Assembly: GCF_000003815.2 (NCBI RefSeq)
Contig: NC_049988.1
Span: forward strand, 4,817,789-4,881,788
DNA length: 64,000 nucleotides
Direction: 5' to 3'
Source of the DNA: Branchiostoma floridae
Lineage: Eukaryota > Chordata > Leptocardii > Amphioxiformes > Branchiostomatidae
Shown: piece after piece, positions 23,847-36,831 of the stretch
Layout: each line of letters starts with the position of its first letter
Position numbering within the stretch: the stretch's first letter is position 1
Position numbers and translations under genes: made by a program
Notes under the pieces: generated by a model
The model's input: only the letters and a program-made list of their open reading frames with translations
Database searches by the model: none
Told to the model about the DNA's origin: nothing

Positions 23847-25623
23847 CGACGCTTACGGCTGCTAGTTGCCTTTTATGATGCAGCCGTTAAATTTTTGAGA
23901 TTTCAAAAGCTTTCAGCACCTGCTCTCCGCAACTTAGACGTAACATCGACTTCCGCTATCGTCATAGATGCCGTTATTTTGAATCGGTTACCATGGTGAC
24001 CATTCGTACTAATAGCTGTGTCCTGGATTCTTAACCGGTCAAGATAACGTTTCCAACGACAGTCCATAACTGCTATGATATCCATTTCGACGCTAAACGT
24101 GTAGCGGTAATATGATCGCATATGTATAATCCATTCGGTGGTAAAACTGTAAGACTGAAAACTACGTCGCACAGAGAGCGATTCAACACCACAGCGACAG
24201 CTCAAAGGTAAAATGGCCGACAAATTTATTTCATTATTAGTACGGACGTAATGACAGTTAGTAGTTAGGACGTAATGTACGGATTAAATCCAGAAGTTTA
24301 GAACGATCATCCATATCTTACATTAGGTCCTTATAATAACTTGTATCCTGACATACTATACTGAGCATGTTGTCCAAAGAGTGTCGGCCGGAGTCACCCA
24401 TGTTGTGTTCATGTTCTCCATATTTCAAGGGAACGTTTGTCGCAAATTTAGATCTCATTGCAGATACATACAATTAGGAAAATGGTATTTCATTCTTATT
24501 TCCTTCGTAGACAATGAGGTCCTAATTTCGGTCTGTTTGTTTGTGTGTTTGTTTGTCCCTGTGGTATTGTGTTTGAAATTGTGGATGTAGCGTTGAAACT
24601 GGTGTATGGGGATTTTTGAAATTAATAAAATTACACATTTTTCGTAAAAATTTAAAACTAACGGAGCAACGTATGAGACAGTATAGCGCGTTTTTATACG
24701 ACGTCATTGCTGTTTCAGACACCATGTTGGTGTCCTTATTTGCATATTAGTAAATCATATGAATCAACATATGTGGCAGTATAGCGCTTTTTTGTATGAC
24801 GTCGAAGCATTGTTATATGCTGTTAAGTGATTTGATTTTCTTTACTAAACATTAAAAGTATAAGAATATGTCATTTGAATTTTTTGTGTCCTAAGTCACG
24901 AGGGTTCGGATCAGTCCAAACCCTTGAAACACAATCTTTACGAACTTAGCCAACTAAGAAACGGATTATGTAAATTCGATGTCTTTGCGATGTGGCTGGC
25001 GAAATGCTATTTGCACGCAAACTCGCGCGAGTCAACAATAGCGAGGCCCTGAAACAATAGTACAGGATTTAGATTCTCCCATAATGCTATAGACCAACCA
25101 GCATTCTCCTTTACGCTAACATATTATTTGCTGAATGGATTATGGTTTCCTATTTCACATGGATTTGGCTACCGGGCTGCAGTGTTGCTGTTTTTGTCGC
25201 GGACAGTGAGTCTAGTGCATCAGCAAACCATTTTTAACTTATGACCATCCGGGACAAGTTGCGAGGTGAGTTTAGGCCAAGTCAAATTTTGTCCTACTAT
25301 TGGCATTCTTGCCTATTTGTATTAAATGCTCGATGTATATTCATGGCGTAACACACTAGGTTTGTACCGAACAGTAAAAGCTTCCTATCCGAACAGATCG
25401 TTTGATTCACTCGAACTCACCCTGGGAAGGACCCTATTTTTCGATAAGTTTGATGGGCAATGTTTTATGCGCTCTAGGTTTGGCTCAAATTCGATCGGAC
25501 TTCCATTTAATGTCGTTCTTTCTTAGGGACGTTCCGACCGAAGCTAGGTACTCACTTTCACAGGAGTGGGATATTTTATATTTTGTGCCCTTTCCAAGTA
25601 CACAACTTCAGAGCATGTCATAA
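23847..25623. other. No recognised gene
   Basis: AT-rich intergenic DNA with several short open frames on both strands that show no domain, splice or repeat support. Confidence 0.4.
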
Positions 25624-25855
25624 TAACCCTGTCACATTTGGGGAAAATCGATCGGACGACGATTCTGTGACAATCGCCTGAGCCTCGCTTACAATAATAT
25701 CTTTATTGCACAACAAGTGTACAAGGTAAAAAGTATGACTTAAGTGTGACAGGGACGGTTTTCAGGTGAAAAATACGCGCAACTCTCTGTCGATCTTAGA
25801 TATCGACGATCTTCCATCGATACGCCCGAAGATCGTGAATAGTGTGACAGGGGTA
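25624..25855. mobile_element. Harbinger-like MITE, 'TACCCCTGTCACA' family, copy 2
   Basis: Same ends and interior as 23550-23843 with a shorter middle. Right flank is TTA; left flank is TAA. Confidence 0.8.
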
Positions 25856-25920
25856 TTAGGGGTATCGAACCCTGACCCAATACCTCTTGACTTTGAGCCA
25901 AACACGCTACATAAATTTAG
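25856..25920 (-). repeat. tRNA-like SINE head
   Basis: On the minus strand 'gtagcgtgtttggctcaaag' is A-box-like and 'gggtcagggttcgatacc' is B-box-like. Directly abuts the MITE at 25624-25855. Confidence 0.5.
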
Positions 25921-26606
25921 GCTACGCAACTTAGGTTAGCTGTTCATGTCAATCAATCAAAATCAATCCATGCTCTTACTTCCTATTCGGTAACTATATC
26001 TGTCACAACATGTCACAAACATTCTGCGACATTCAAATCGTATGGCTTTATATGGCTAAAGTGCGAAACTTAGACTAAAATAATGTTGTATTCCACCGTT
26101 AGAAATACACATTCTAATGGGAAAGACAGATTGATGTATAATGATAGAACTGTTGTAAGTTGACGTTTTATTGTCATGTAGCAGTTAATCACCAATTTTA
26201 AGCAACAAAATTTTTTTAACGAATTACATGACATTGTGTTATATTTTAGTGCAGTATTTGTTTTAGACGTCTGTTTCAGTCCGAGTTGTATGGATTTGTT
26301 AAACAGTGCAATTCACTTTTCATTCAGGTAAAAACACATACAGTGTACTGTAAAAACGTTGTGTTATATTTAATATTTCATATATTCAAACTTAAAGTTT
26401 TAGTAACAACTAGTATGCAAAGACAGTTACATGCATTCAAACTACCTGCACCCACAAAAAGCTACAGTCTCATTTACACGGTTTACAGTATGAAAGTACT
26501 ATCATTAACGTCTTTAAAATCAAACCATTTCAAACATAAGCGCCAAAATGGCGGTCAGCACCTACCGAACTCCTCCTGATGATAGACTATGTATATTTTG
26601 CGATAA
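25921..26606. other. No recognised gene
   Basis: AT-rich, no ORF or repeat with support. Confidence 0.4.
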
Positions 26607-26850
26607 TACCCCCTTTCCACTAGGACGGCGCTCTCGCCGCGCTCTCTCTGCGACCTAAGATTTGACATATCGCTCAACGAATTGTATCGAAAAGAAACGA
26701 ATCTTGTTACACTTTGTGCGTTTTGTTGTCTTCTCAATCACACTTTTACGTTTTGTATGATATACCCAGTGTGAAAGTGAAGGTTACATATATCATATGT
26801 AGGTCGCAGTGAGAGCGCAGCGCGATCGCCGTCCTAGTGGAAAGGGGGCC
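26607..26850. mobile_element. Harbinger-like MITE, 'CCCCCTTTCCACTAGGACGG' family, copy 1
   Basis: Ends are inverted repeats of about 24 bp and flanked by TAA on both sides (26604-26606 and 26851-26853). Further copies at 40657-40883 and 47385-47524, fragment near 21.8 kb. Confidence 0.88.
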
Positions 26851-26853
26851 TAA

Positions 26854-27589
26854 GAGTCTCATGCATGTAGAAAACGATAAAACAATGGAGATAATGAATA
26901 TGCGCACCTAATGAAGGAAGATCTGTTCAAATACCTCATGTCATCATCTAACTACGATATACTGGAAAAACTCTGTAAGTTCGTGCTTTTACAAGAGAGA
27001 AGAAGCATATAAACTGTAGTATACGTATAGCTTTGGGTTACTTCCTTATTATTAATTAGTACCACACTGACTCCATTTAATACCAATGGGGCATGAATAT
27101 GCAATAAACTTCATTGTCATTGTCATATATTGAAATAGAAATCAAGAGAAAACAGAAAGTTTTCAGCATTGACATTGACCTTGAATTTTGCGAGTAGTCT
27201 ACGCTGCTCATAAAAAAGCCATTTTCAATCTCCCTTCGGGTGTTTGGTAGGAGCATCCCATTAAGTGGTTATATTAGAGGTCTTAACCTTAAGGAAGAAC
27301 GTTACTACAAAACACGTAAAAGGGCCATGCGGCGGTTAGGAGGTTAATAGAACGAAGATTGCAAAACAGATTCGGATGAAAGTCATCGAGATATCCTCCC
27401 TCTGTTTCTAGTTTGTTTCCGTGTAGTTTATGACCTTCACATCCACAATGTTTCGATGCATCTTATATGACAATTTCTTTATTATTATTTTTATACACTT
27501 TGACATACATGACAGACGTAGTTCTGACACAATCAAGTGGAATGCCCCTTTAACTCACATTAGCGCCACCACTATCCCTCTGTCTCTGT
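26854..27589. other. No recognised gene
   Basis: Unique-looking sequence before a CT-rich microsatellite zone. Confidence 0.4.
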
Positions 27590-27602
27590 CTATGTCTGTC
27601 TG

Positions 27603-27635
<33 letters not shown>

Positions 27636-27730
27636 GTATATAGCACTGACGCACTCAAGTTAACTCATATTAGCGCCACTACTCTCTCTGTCTCTCTCTG
27701 TCTGTCTCTCTCTCTCTGTCTCTCTCTACG
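27590..27730. repeat. CT-rich and TA microsatellites
   Basis: (TC)n/(TCTG)n runs with a short (TA)n, interrupted by 'ttaactcatattagcgccac', which recurs at 28045. Confidence 0.9.
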
Positions 27731-27835
27731 CACTCAAGTTATTAACTCATCCGAAAATAGTTTCATCAGGTTGGTAGAATATAGGATAAAGGAGAATTAT
27801 TTGTACACAACCGGTGGGTTCTTACATAGCTTACG

Positions 27836-27864
27836 TTTCGATGTCTCTCAGACACCTTCGTCAG
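27836..27864 (-). ncRNA. Hammerhead-ribozyme core-like motif
   Basis: Minus strand reads CTGACGA, then stem II (GGTGTCT/GAGACATC with one mismatch), then GAAAC. Same layout as the motifs at 15166, 35149, 45351 and 47158. Confidence 0.5.
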
Positions 27865-27885
27865 AGCTTCTAACTGGAGTTCTGC

Positions 27886-27985
27886 NNNNNNNNNNNNNNN
27901 NNNNNNNNNNNNNNNNNNNNNNNNNNNNNNNNNNNNNNNNNNNNNNNNNNNNNNNNNNNNNNNNNNNNNNNNNNNNNNNNNNNNN
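27886..27985. other. Assembly gap (100 N)
   Basis: Fixed-size N run inside an inverted repeat, so the palindrome probably broke the assembly. Confidence 1.
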
Positions 27986-28059
27986 TCGAAACGTAAGCTA
28001 TGTAAGTACCCACTGGTTGTGTACAAAGAATTCTCCTTTATCCTTTATTAACTCATATT

Positions 28060-28145
28060 AGCGCCACCACTCTCTGTCTGTCTCTGTCTGTCTCTGTCTG
28101 TCTGTCTGTCTCTTAGTCTCTCTCTCTCTCTCTCTCTCTCTCTGG
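28060..28145. repeat. CT-rich microsatellite
   Basis: (TCTG)n followed by (TC)n. Confidence 0.9.
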
Positions 28146-28445
28146 TTGCTATTTCATAATGATAAAATGATATAAAATATGATAAACGGACAATGGAATT
28201 TTTTTCTCATTTATTTGGTTTAGCACTGCGGGATTCAAATGCTTTCTTTAGAATAAAAAATCTGCTAATCATAGATTTTGTGTAGGGGTATGGTGATAAT
28301 TTATATTAAATATATAAGATATATATGCAATTCAACCTTCTATATGATGTAAAAATGAATATATATGGCTACACCAGCTGTAAAACAATATCATATTTGC
28401 ATTATATTTGCAGAGTGTTTTTATGGTTAGGAATTTTATTTTGTA
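28146..28445. other. AT-rich DNA, nothing recognised
   Basis: No ORF, TIR or repeat seen. Confidence 0.4.
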
Positions 28446-29264
28446 CAGTCAAACCTGTCTATAGCGGCCACTCAAGGGACTGGTCAAAATTGGTCACTAT
28501 AGAGAGGTGGCCGCTATAAAGAATATGCTAATTAATTGACCAAAAGCAATAAGTTTCACATGGTTTTAGTACCCACTGATCTTTATTCACATAAATTGAC
28601 ATAATACAGTACTGTACATGTACTGCAATGATTTTACACTATATGTATAAAGAAAACAAAAGCTATAAAAAGTTTTAAATGTTCTACAGTTGATATTGTC
28701 TGAAGAGACCGGTATCGTCATATCTCATTTTAGACTTATCTCTTAATAAATGTAAGAATAAAATCCACCATAGAATAAAATCCACCATAGTCTGAAGTTC
28801 ATATCATTTTGTCTTTGAAACAATTTATTTAGAAAGTTTTTGTGATGTAAATTAACCTAAGCGATAGTGTATTAAAACGTAACTTTAACACAATTTACCT
28901 CCGTTAATATTGGTGTCGTCTATTGACCTTAAATGACCTCGTTTGTCAGCGGGTATGGGTAGCGCCAGTTTGCGAACTTTTGTTTTGAAAATAAGTCAAA
29001 GAGGTTTTAAATGCGGCGAAGGATGACGATACGGCTGATGTATATGGCCAAACGCGTGCCGAAACATAGATCAGCGGTCCGCGTGGCCGAAATCGGCAGT
29101 GTTTTTGTACCTGCAGGACCGGAAATCGTATGGCCGTGGCCGCGTTGGACAGGTGGCCGCTAAGCCTATTTCTTAATCATTACGAATCCAAGGGACCGAC
29201 AAAAAGTGGCCACTATGGGCAGGTGGCCGGTATGCAAAGGTGCCCGCTAATACAGGTTTGACTG
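28446..29264. mobile_element. Non-autonomous DNA transposon, 'CAGTCAAACCTGT' family
   Basis: 819 bp. CAGTCAAACCTGT at the left is inverted as ACAGGTTTGACTG at the right, with TA on each side. Subterminal 'gcggccac' and 'gtggccgctat' motifs repeat near both ends. No transposase frame. Confidence 0.8.
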
Positions 29265-29497
29265 TATATTGTTTGTCTTCTTACTTCTTAATTTTATGTC
29301 CTATAATAGTAAGAAAGTATAGCGACGCTAGCAGTTTTTTATCTTTATTTTTTTACCGTATTCAGGTCTATTTTTTGGCTATGGCCTATATCCGAATCGC
29401 TGTACTGTGTAATGTATACACCTATTTAATGAATTCAAGGAAGGCTCTTGGCTTTTTTACTAATGGATTTCTAAGCACTTAAGTGAGATCACTTTAG
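29265..29497. other. No recognised feature
   Basis: AT-rich spacer between a TIR element and a SINE. Confidence 0.4.
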
Positions 29498-29921
29498 TGT
29501 GGCGTGATCGGCAGCGCTTTGGTCTCAGGCCCAAGAGGTCCTGGGTTCGAAACCTGCCATGTCACCGATCGATCTTGTGCCCTTGGGAAAGGCACTTTAT
29601 ACGTTTTTCCTTACCTCATTGAGGTATGCGTACCTAGCTCTAGGTAGGCCGTAGAATAGGACGTTAAATGGAGGTCCCGCCATACAAAAAGAGTAGGGGA
29701 CCCTACCGGTGTGAGCGGATCAAACCATTCCAGCCAAATGGGGTAGGGATTTTCCCGAGCAGCCTCGTAACCCCTGCTTAGCCTGTTGAGTCAGTTAGTC
29801 GAACTTACTGAAGCTCGATGTTTCTGACTTAGGGAGAAGAGATGCTGCCAAAGTTAGCTTAGTTCAGTGCCTAGAAGTGGTCAATGGCCTTGTACTGAGC
29901 AAACTCGTTAAAAAAAAATAT
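29498..29921 (+). repeat. Full-length tRNA-derived SINE
   Basis: Head 'gtggcgtgatcggcagcgc' with B box 'ggtcctgggttcgaaacc', body 'cttgtgcccttgggaaaggc', 'gtaggacgttaaatggag'-type segment, then 'gcctagaagtgg' and 'tactgagcaaactcg' tail ending in an A run. The most complete copy in the window. Confidence 0.85.
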
Positions 29922-29927
29922 TTATGT

Positions 29928-30316
29928 CATCCTCACACTCAGGGTTGACAATCACGGCAAAGCCTATGATATCACCCCTGATAACTCAGCCACAGTATTC
30001 GGTTATTAGGGGTGCCTTGCTTATGAATATTAATGAGCTTACCCTTATATGGGCAGTCAGCCGTTGGGGATCGGGCGTCGGCATGGTGAGCAAACAAAGC
30101 CATGGTAATACGTAACATGATTGGCTGATAGCTTCCCAGCGGCCATTGCGGGACAGCTTTAGCCTGTTGAAAGCTCTCTCATCGCCTGTTCTCTGATTGG
30201 CTGGCAGCTGGTTTGTGGCGACGCCCCCGGTACCTATATATTAACCTCAGGCAAGCAGAGGTGAAAACAGATGGAGTCCCTCTGACGACTCTGTTTCGCC
30301 TTTGCGTAGGAGAATG
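29928..30316. mobile_element. 389-bp TIR element, 'CATCCTC' family, copy 1
   Basis: Starts CATCCTCACACTCAGGG and ends GCGTAGGAGAATG. Nearly identical to 42448-42836 (about four differences). Core 'tgaatattaatgagctta' and 'ttctctgattggctggcagc' are shared with the palindromic elements at 53.5-54.2 and 62.9 kb. Confidence 0.85.
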
Positions 30317-30929
30317 TATTTATGTATGATACACGTTTCCAGTTGCATATTTCCTTTGGTTATTTCATTCCAGGAAACAGTCCAATGTAGTTCTCGAAAG
30401 AGGACCAACGTAAGGTTGATTGACCGATCCCGACTGTCAATTACAATCGAACGAAGATGACATGGCAATTAATGGTTCGACCAATAACCGTATGACAATT
30501 AGTCGTTCGACAAATGAGAGAGTTTTTGAATCAATGTCAAATTTATATTATTACGGACATTTCTCGATGACTTTGTTACTTATGACTGATTGGTTACATT
30601 TATTATTACAATGTACATCACTTTTGGCGACAAAGCCCCAAATTTACTTTAGACCTCTAGGGTGAATTACCAGGCCTTGTGCGCAGATAGAATGATATTT
30701 ATAGCAATAGCAACAAAGGCGTAGAAAATCGATATTGGCCTCTACAAACTGCCGTAATTTTCCCACGGGAAGCTTCTTACCAAAGGTAGTGTAAGATAGT
30801 CTGAAAGCATTGTGCGGCCGCATACATAAGGGGAAGTGAACTAGTAGTCACTTTGTCTAGGACAGTTGTGGAAGGAGTGAGGAAAGTTGTGAAAAGTGCC
30901 TATCCAACGAGGACACAACGTCTAACAAC
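30317..30929. other. No recognised gene
   Basis: Contains 'tgcggccgcatacataaggg' near 30815, echoed at about 31185. Confidence 0.4.
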
Positions 30930-30943
30930 ACACACAGCGAGCG

Positions 30944-31084
30944 AGAGAGAGCGAGAGAGAGAGAGAGAGAGAGACAGAGAGAGAGACAGAGACAGACAGA
31001 AAGAGACAGAGAGACAGAGACAAAGATACAGATACAGAGAGAGAGACAGAGAGAGACAGAGAGAGATACACAGAGAGAGGGAGA
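30944..31084. repeat. (GA)n/(GACA)n microsatellite
   Basis: Low-complexity purine tract. The open frames across it are artefacts. Confidence 0.95.
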
Positions 31085-31816
31085 GTGTCATTTTATCATT
31101 AAAACAGAAAATGACAGGTCAACGGAAAAGGAAAGGGTAGAAACGTAGCAGATCTACGTACTTAGCATTTGTAGCCAAAAGGCATTCTGCGGCCGTATAC
31201 GTAAGGGGAACTTGGGAACATTTGAAGTGCACGTATAGCAACGGGATCATGACTCGAGTTTAATTTGTATGTTAAGTATTATATGGTCGGAGGATGCCAA
31301 AATCTGTTTGCTAAATTAGAGAGTCACGTGTTAGAAAATCTGAAAACTTTGATCAGACATGATATGATCATGAAAACGACAGTCGAAAGTTGTGACTTAG
31401 ACCAAGTTGTTGACTTTGAAATTTTAGTTTAGATCATATCATTTTCTCATGATGAATTTAGTTGTTATTTTCTCAACTTCTCTCCTACGTAACTTCAGTG
31501 GAACTCTAGTAGGGTGATGAAATGCAGGGATCATACGCTCGAAAACACGAGGCACTCAGGCAAATGGCACATGTACAAACACACGAGTTTGTTATGACTA
31601 CTAAAACACAACAACGACAACAGTTTCTAAGCATAGGGAGCTCAACAAAGCCATAAAGGGGAAACATTTTGACTTTACAATGTGCTTGAGAACGCTGGTT
31701 TATCTACTCTAATAGCATTTGCGTCAATGGTATTAGATTTCTAGCGGAAATGGTGCCTTGAATGTATCGCTTGTGTGTTAACGTTTTTTTATCTTGTCAT
31801 ATAGTAAAAGAAGATA

Positions 31817-32394
31817 CGAGGGGCATTCAATAAGTAATGCCCCTGACCCACTGCCAGTTGTCTGATCTAGATGAAATGTTGCATGTGTAATGAGTCATAT
31901 CTCTATGGGTTATGTTGCAAAAAACAGCTCTGAACTAATTCTGGTTACTGATTTACTGGTGTTTGAACTGAGTCAGGTGCGAAATGGACCAGGTGTGAAA
32001 TGGAGCAAGTTGAGTGTCGCGCAGTGATCCGGTTTTTGTATTTGAAAGGACGCACACCAAAAGGGACTTTTGATGAAATGAAAAAAACTTATGGTGATGA
32101 TGCCCCATCATATGACCTTGTAAAACGCTGGCATCCTGAATTCAAACAAGGCCGGAAGTCTGTGGAAACAGCTCCCAGACCTGGTCGTCCCTCTTCTGCC
32201 ATTGATGAGGCATCTGTCGGAGGACCAACCTGGGATGTCCTACAAGAACGGTGTCCAGAGCTACATCAAATGATGGGAGAAATGCATAACTCTGGGTGGT
32301 TCCTATGTAGAGAAAGACTAATAACTGTGCCAAGTTTCATTAATCTCCTGCTATGGGAAATGGGTCAGGGACATTACTTATTGAATGCCCCTCG
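31817..32394 (+). mobile_element. Deleted mariner element, copy B
   Basis: 578 bp, same TIRs as copy A, TA on both sides. It sits in a segment whose paralogue near 1222 ('acaagaatttgttgtgaa') lacks it. Confidence 0.92.
32000..32286 (+). pseudogene. mariner transposase N-terminal fragment
   Basis: The frame opens MEQVECRAVIRFLYLKGRTP and contains DLVKRWHPEFKQGR and RPGRPS, the paired HTH DNA-binding part of mariner (SETMAR-like) transposases. After about 95 residues the sequence jumps to the 3' end, so the catalytic DD(34)D domain is deleted. The open frame continues to 32578 only by running through the TIR into flanking DNA. Confidence 0.85.
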
Positions 32395-32540
32395 TAATGT
32401 TGTGGAACAAACAGGTAGCAGAGGGGTAAGATATACAACTTATGAAACCATTTGTTGTTTTTTAACTCCTTTTTCAGCTATACGTTTAATCCGCTTATAC
32501 CAACTTTTACGGAGAGATGACAGGAAAAGCATTACAGTAC

Positions 32541-32825
32541 GTGTAACGGTAGTAGTCATGAATGAAAGAAACTTGTAAATTTTAGCATAAAATTTCATCT
32601 GTGTTGATAAATTGCATTGTGGGAAAACTAAACTTTACGTAACCAGCACCAAGTTTGATTGGGACTTACCCCAAATTCAAAACTTGTCAATTCTTAATGT
32701 ACTCAAAATTGCAGAGCAAAATGAAGATTTGCGACTCTATACTAATCTAAGAATCGGAATCTGTAATATTTTGAACATGTTGAGATATGTAGCTAAACTA
32801 ATTTCAGGAAAATGGAGGTGTTCCT
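32541..32825. other. No recognised feature
   Basis: AT-rich spacer before the TG microsatellite. Confidence 0.4.
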
Positions 32826-33974
<1,149 letters not shown>

Positions 33975-34620
33975 ATTCTCTATTTCTTTCTTTATTCAGG
34001 AATAAGACAATACACTGTGAGCACTAGGCAGCATGGCTGGTATCGTGGCCACAGACATATAAATATACAATACAATACAAGATGAACATGTATATGCAGT
34101 AGTAGAATAAAATAGTTGTTGCAATAAAAGCAGGTAAAGCTAACACTTATGCCTGACCAGCTAAAATTTACTAGACAGTGGCACGGCTGGAAGAGAATCT
34201 TTTGGTAGATATCATGTACACACACAGTGCTTCTGAAAGCTGTCTATTGATGACAGGGTCATGGTCAGGTGAGCCGTGGAGCAGTAGTGAAACAGTAGGC
34301 CGTTGTCGTACAAGGCATTCAACAGTGGTGGTGAGTTTGCTACGCTGCTCAGAGTACAGGGGGCAATGTAGTAGGTAGTGTTGGACTGTTTCAGAAGAGG
34401 CCCCACAGACACATTGTTTGCTCTTGATGTTCATTTTGTGCAAGGTACTGTTCAGTTGACACCAACCCATGCGTAGCCTGGTAGCTTGGATGTTGCTCTG
34501 CCTTGGGCCGAGTCGTCGGTAAGTTTGGTGGTGCCTTGTGGTGAACAGGTGCTTTTTGCTCACTCTCTTAAAATCAGCGAGGCTAGGGGCGTCTCTGGCG
34601 TCTCTATTTCATGTACTAGA
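33975..34620 (-). mobile_element. 3' fragment of a non-LTR retrotransposon (LINE)
   Basis: The minus strand carries the end of a reverse-transcriptase ORF (34171 to about 34608), then a 3' UTR ending 'cctgaataaagaaagaaa', with AATAAA and an A-rich tail near 33985. 5'-truncated, as usual for LINE insertions. Confidence 0.75.
34171..34608 (-). pseudogene. LINE ORF2 C-terminus (truncated)
   Basis: Residues read RLRMGWCQLNSTLHKM, then CVCG, ETVQHYLLHCPLYSEQR: the Cys/His-containing region that follows the RT domain in LINE ORF2 proteins. No RT or endonuclease domain precedes it. The original stop is probably at or near 34171. Confidence 0.75.
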
Positions 34621-35110
34621 AACAGTTTAAAGTTTGATAGTTACCCGTACTGTGGTTACCACCTTGTATATGGACATGTTTTGATTTTGCGATGCGATGG
34701 ATTTGCACATGTACAATCACTTTCATCTTCAAGGGAAGATTTAAAAATAAATGTTTATTGAAAATGTAAGATTAGAATGTAAAATGTATACGGCTGTTCT
34801 TGTCTTATATTTACAGCCCATGCTTGACACAGTTGTGCATTGTATAACACAACAGGGGACTGGTCCTCTAATACCGATTTTATTTATCGTTCGCTGTGGG
34901 GAACCATTACAATTTAAAAGCTACAAAGGGAATGCCCTTAATTTTTAAGAACAATGGCGGGCATAACAGACAAAAAAGATGCGACCAGATACTTGCTTAT
35001 GCAATCCTGATTAGATTATGTGGATGACATACACGGGGTACACTGAAACTAATGCAAGCGTTCGTAAATAACTTCATCATGTTGGCAATTATTCATGTAG
35101 CAAGTATTTT
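34621..35110. other. No recognised gene
   Basis: Unremarkable AT-rich DNA. Confidence 0.4.
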
Positions 35111-35114
35111 TTTT

Positions 35115-35395
35115 ATTAGGCACAACCAATGAGTACTTACTTCCAACGTTTCGGTGTCTGTCAGACACCATCATCAGGGTTAGTTAGCGCCAGTCATGAA
35201 CAGAGACGAGGGGGGATACAAACTGAGCCATGTTTGGGACGGCATTCTTGCTGCTGCAGCGCCACCTACATCGGCTATAAGTAGTAGCGAGAATCGTATT
35301 CAGCCGTTCTAACCCTGATGATGGTGTCTGATAGCCATAAAAGACGTTGGAACTAAGTGCTCCTTGGTTGTGCCTAAAGAACCTTGCTATAAGAT
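35115..35395. mobile_element. Inverted pair of Penelope-type terminal repeats
   Basis: The arms are 'aggcacaaccaatgagtact..acgtttcggtgtctgtcag' and, inverted, 'ccctgatgatggtgtctgat..ttggaactaagtgctccttg' to 'tggttgtgcc'. The arms point away from a central segment of about 130 bp that shares 'gccgttctaa' and 'agcgcca'-type sequence. Same head-to-head layout as 27740-28050. Confidence 0.65.
35149..35177 (-). ncRNA. Hammerhead-ribozyme core-like motif
   Basis: Minus strand: CTGATGA, stem II GGTGTCTG/CAGACACC (perfect), GAAAC. The opposite arm at 35315-35345 keeps CTGATGA and GGTGTC but has lost the GAAA element. Confidence 0.55.
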
Positions 35396-36401
35396 GCCAG
35401 AGTGCAAAGAATGAAAGTCTAGGAAACTTGGTTATAATATACGGCGTCAAATCCCTTATGCTGATTGGTTGAATTGCTGCGCTGTTATTGAAGTGGTTTC
35501 CTTTCAGCCAATCGAATCAAGCAAACTATTAACTCAATGTCCAACATTCCCCTGAAGAACCTTGGGACCTTAGGTCCTGTTGATTAAATTATATGGTTGA
35601 CATCTGGACACATCAATTTTCGTAAAGTTCCAACAAGACTTTGAAATGCTTTTGCCCAAATTGCAAATGGTGTAAAAGCAGTTGGAAAATCAAGAATTAT
35701 ACACAATACATTGCAACAAAAACAAATTTTTGTTTAACCTGAGAAACCTGGCTATCTTGATTCGATCATATAGATGGCATCTTCGTATGTATTAATTTTT
35801 GTCCGTTTCTAAAACAACTTTAAGCTTTGAAATGCTTTCAAGCAAACTGAAAAATCGCATAAAGGAGTTGCAAAGTTAGAAATGATATGTCATAAATTGC
35901 ACAAAAAAAGTTTCTGTGTAGAACCACGTTAACATAGCCAATGCTGATGCAATTATAGGGGGACATCTATGAGCAACAAATTTCAACAACTTTGAAATGC
36001 TTTCAGCCAAATTGTAAACCATTTTAAGTAGTTGTAAGATTATCAGTCATTTATCACAAATTGCCCAAAAACTATATTCAACTGTGGAATTATGATATCT
36101 CAGACAAATTATATGAAATACATCAGCGCAAGCATTAACTTTTGTCCATTCCAACAAAACTTTGAAACGAACTTGTAAATCGTATAAAGCAATTTTTGTC
36201 AACTTGCAACGAAAAATGTGTAATGTATTTACCAAACTATAAATTGTGTAAGGAAGTTCCATAACAAGAAACCATTCGGCATGAATTGTGATGAATTACA
36301 TATCTTTATCTCTGTAAGACCTCGGGACTTTAGGCCATGTTGATTTGATGATATACAGGACATCCGGAATCATCAATTTTTATCGATTTCCAACAAAACT
36401 T

Positions 36402-36745
36402 GGCTCAGAACCGAGAGGTCTCGAGTTCAAATCCTCCGTGTCACCGATCTTGTGCCCCTGGGAAAGTCATTTTACACGGCTTTCCTCACTTTGCCTAGGT
36501 GAAAATGAGTACCTAGCTTCGGTTGGGGCCGTCCCTCAGATAGGAAGATAAATGGAGGCCCCGTGTTTGGGGAGAGCCACACCCCATGCACGTTAAAGAA
36601 CCCACCACACTTGCGATGGTGCGGTGTGCGATAATGCAAATCCTTTAATTCCGTCTAGAATCGATGATTCTCTACAAATCACCCGGACTCCAGAAAGAAT
36701 AGTGACATATCAGTCACTAATGGAGATCTGTATGAAACCAAACCA
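36402..36745 (+). repeat. tRNA-derived SINE (first insertion in array)
   Basis: 'gaggtctcgagttcaaatcc' (B box), 'cttgtgcccctgggaaag', 'gaggccccgtgtttgggg', then 'aaagaacccacca'. Flanked by pieces of the same tandem unit. Confidence 0.75.
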
Positions 36746-36831
36746 AATGCTTTCGACCAAATTATTAATCATATGAAGAAGTTTTACGTCTAGCCATCAT
36801 AATCCATAAGTTGCATCAGTACATTAATTTG

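Larger units (their letters stand above)
27740..28050. mobile_element. Inverted pair of Penelope-type terminal repeats around a gap
   Basis: The left arm ('aggataaaggagaattattt', 'acatagcttacgtttcga') is the inverse of the right arm after the gap ('tcgaaacgtaagctatgtaa', 'ttctcctttatcc'). The left arm contains a minus-strand hammerhead core at 27836-27864. The 100-N gap may hide the palindrome centre. Confidence 0.65.
30930..32540 (+). repeat. kb-scale duplicated segment, copy B (with mariner insertion)
   Basis: Homologue of 130-1430. Carries a GA microsatellite at 30944-31084 and the mariner copy at 31817-32394. Homology resumes directly after the mariner ('tgttgtggaacaaacaggta'). Confidence 0.75.

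Noticed and set aside
29924-30115. Open frames shared by 29.9 and 42.4 kb
   Set aside because: They match only because both lie in copies of the same 389-bp TIR element.
30853-31140. Arg/Glu-rich open frame and its Ser/Leu-rich complement
   Set aside because: Low-complexity (GA)n tract.
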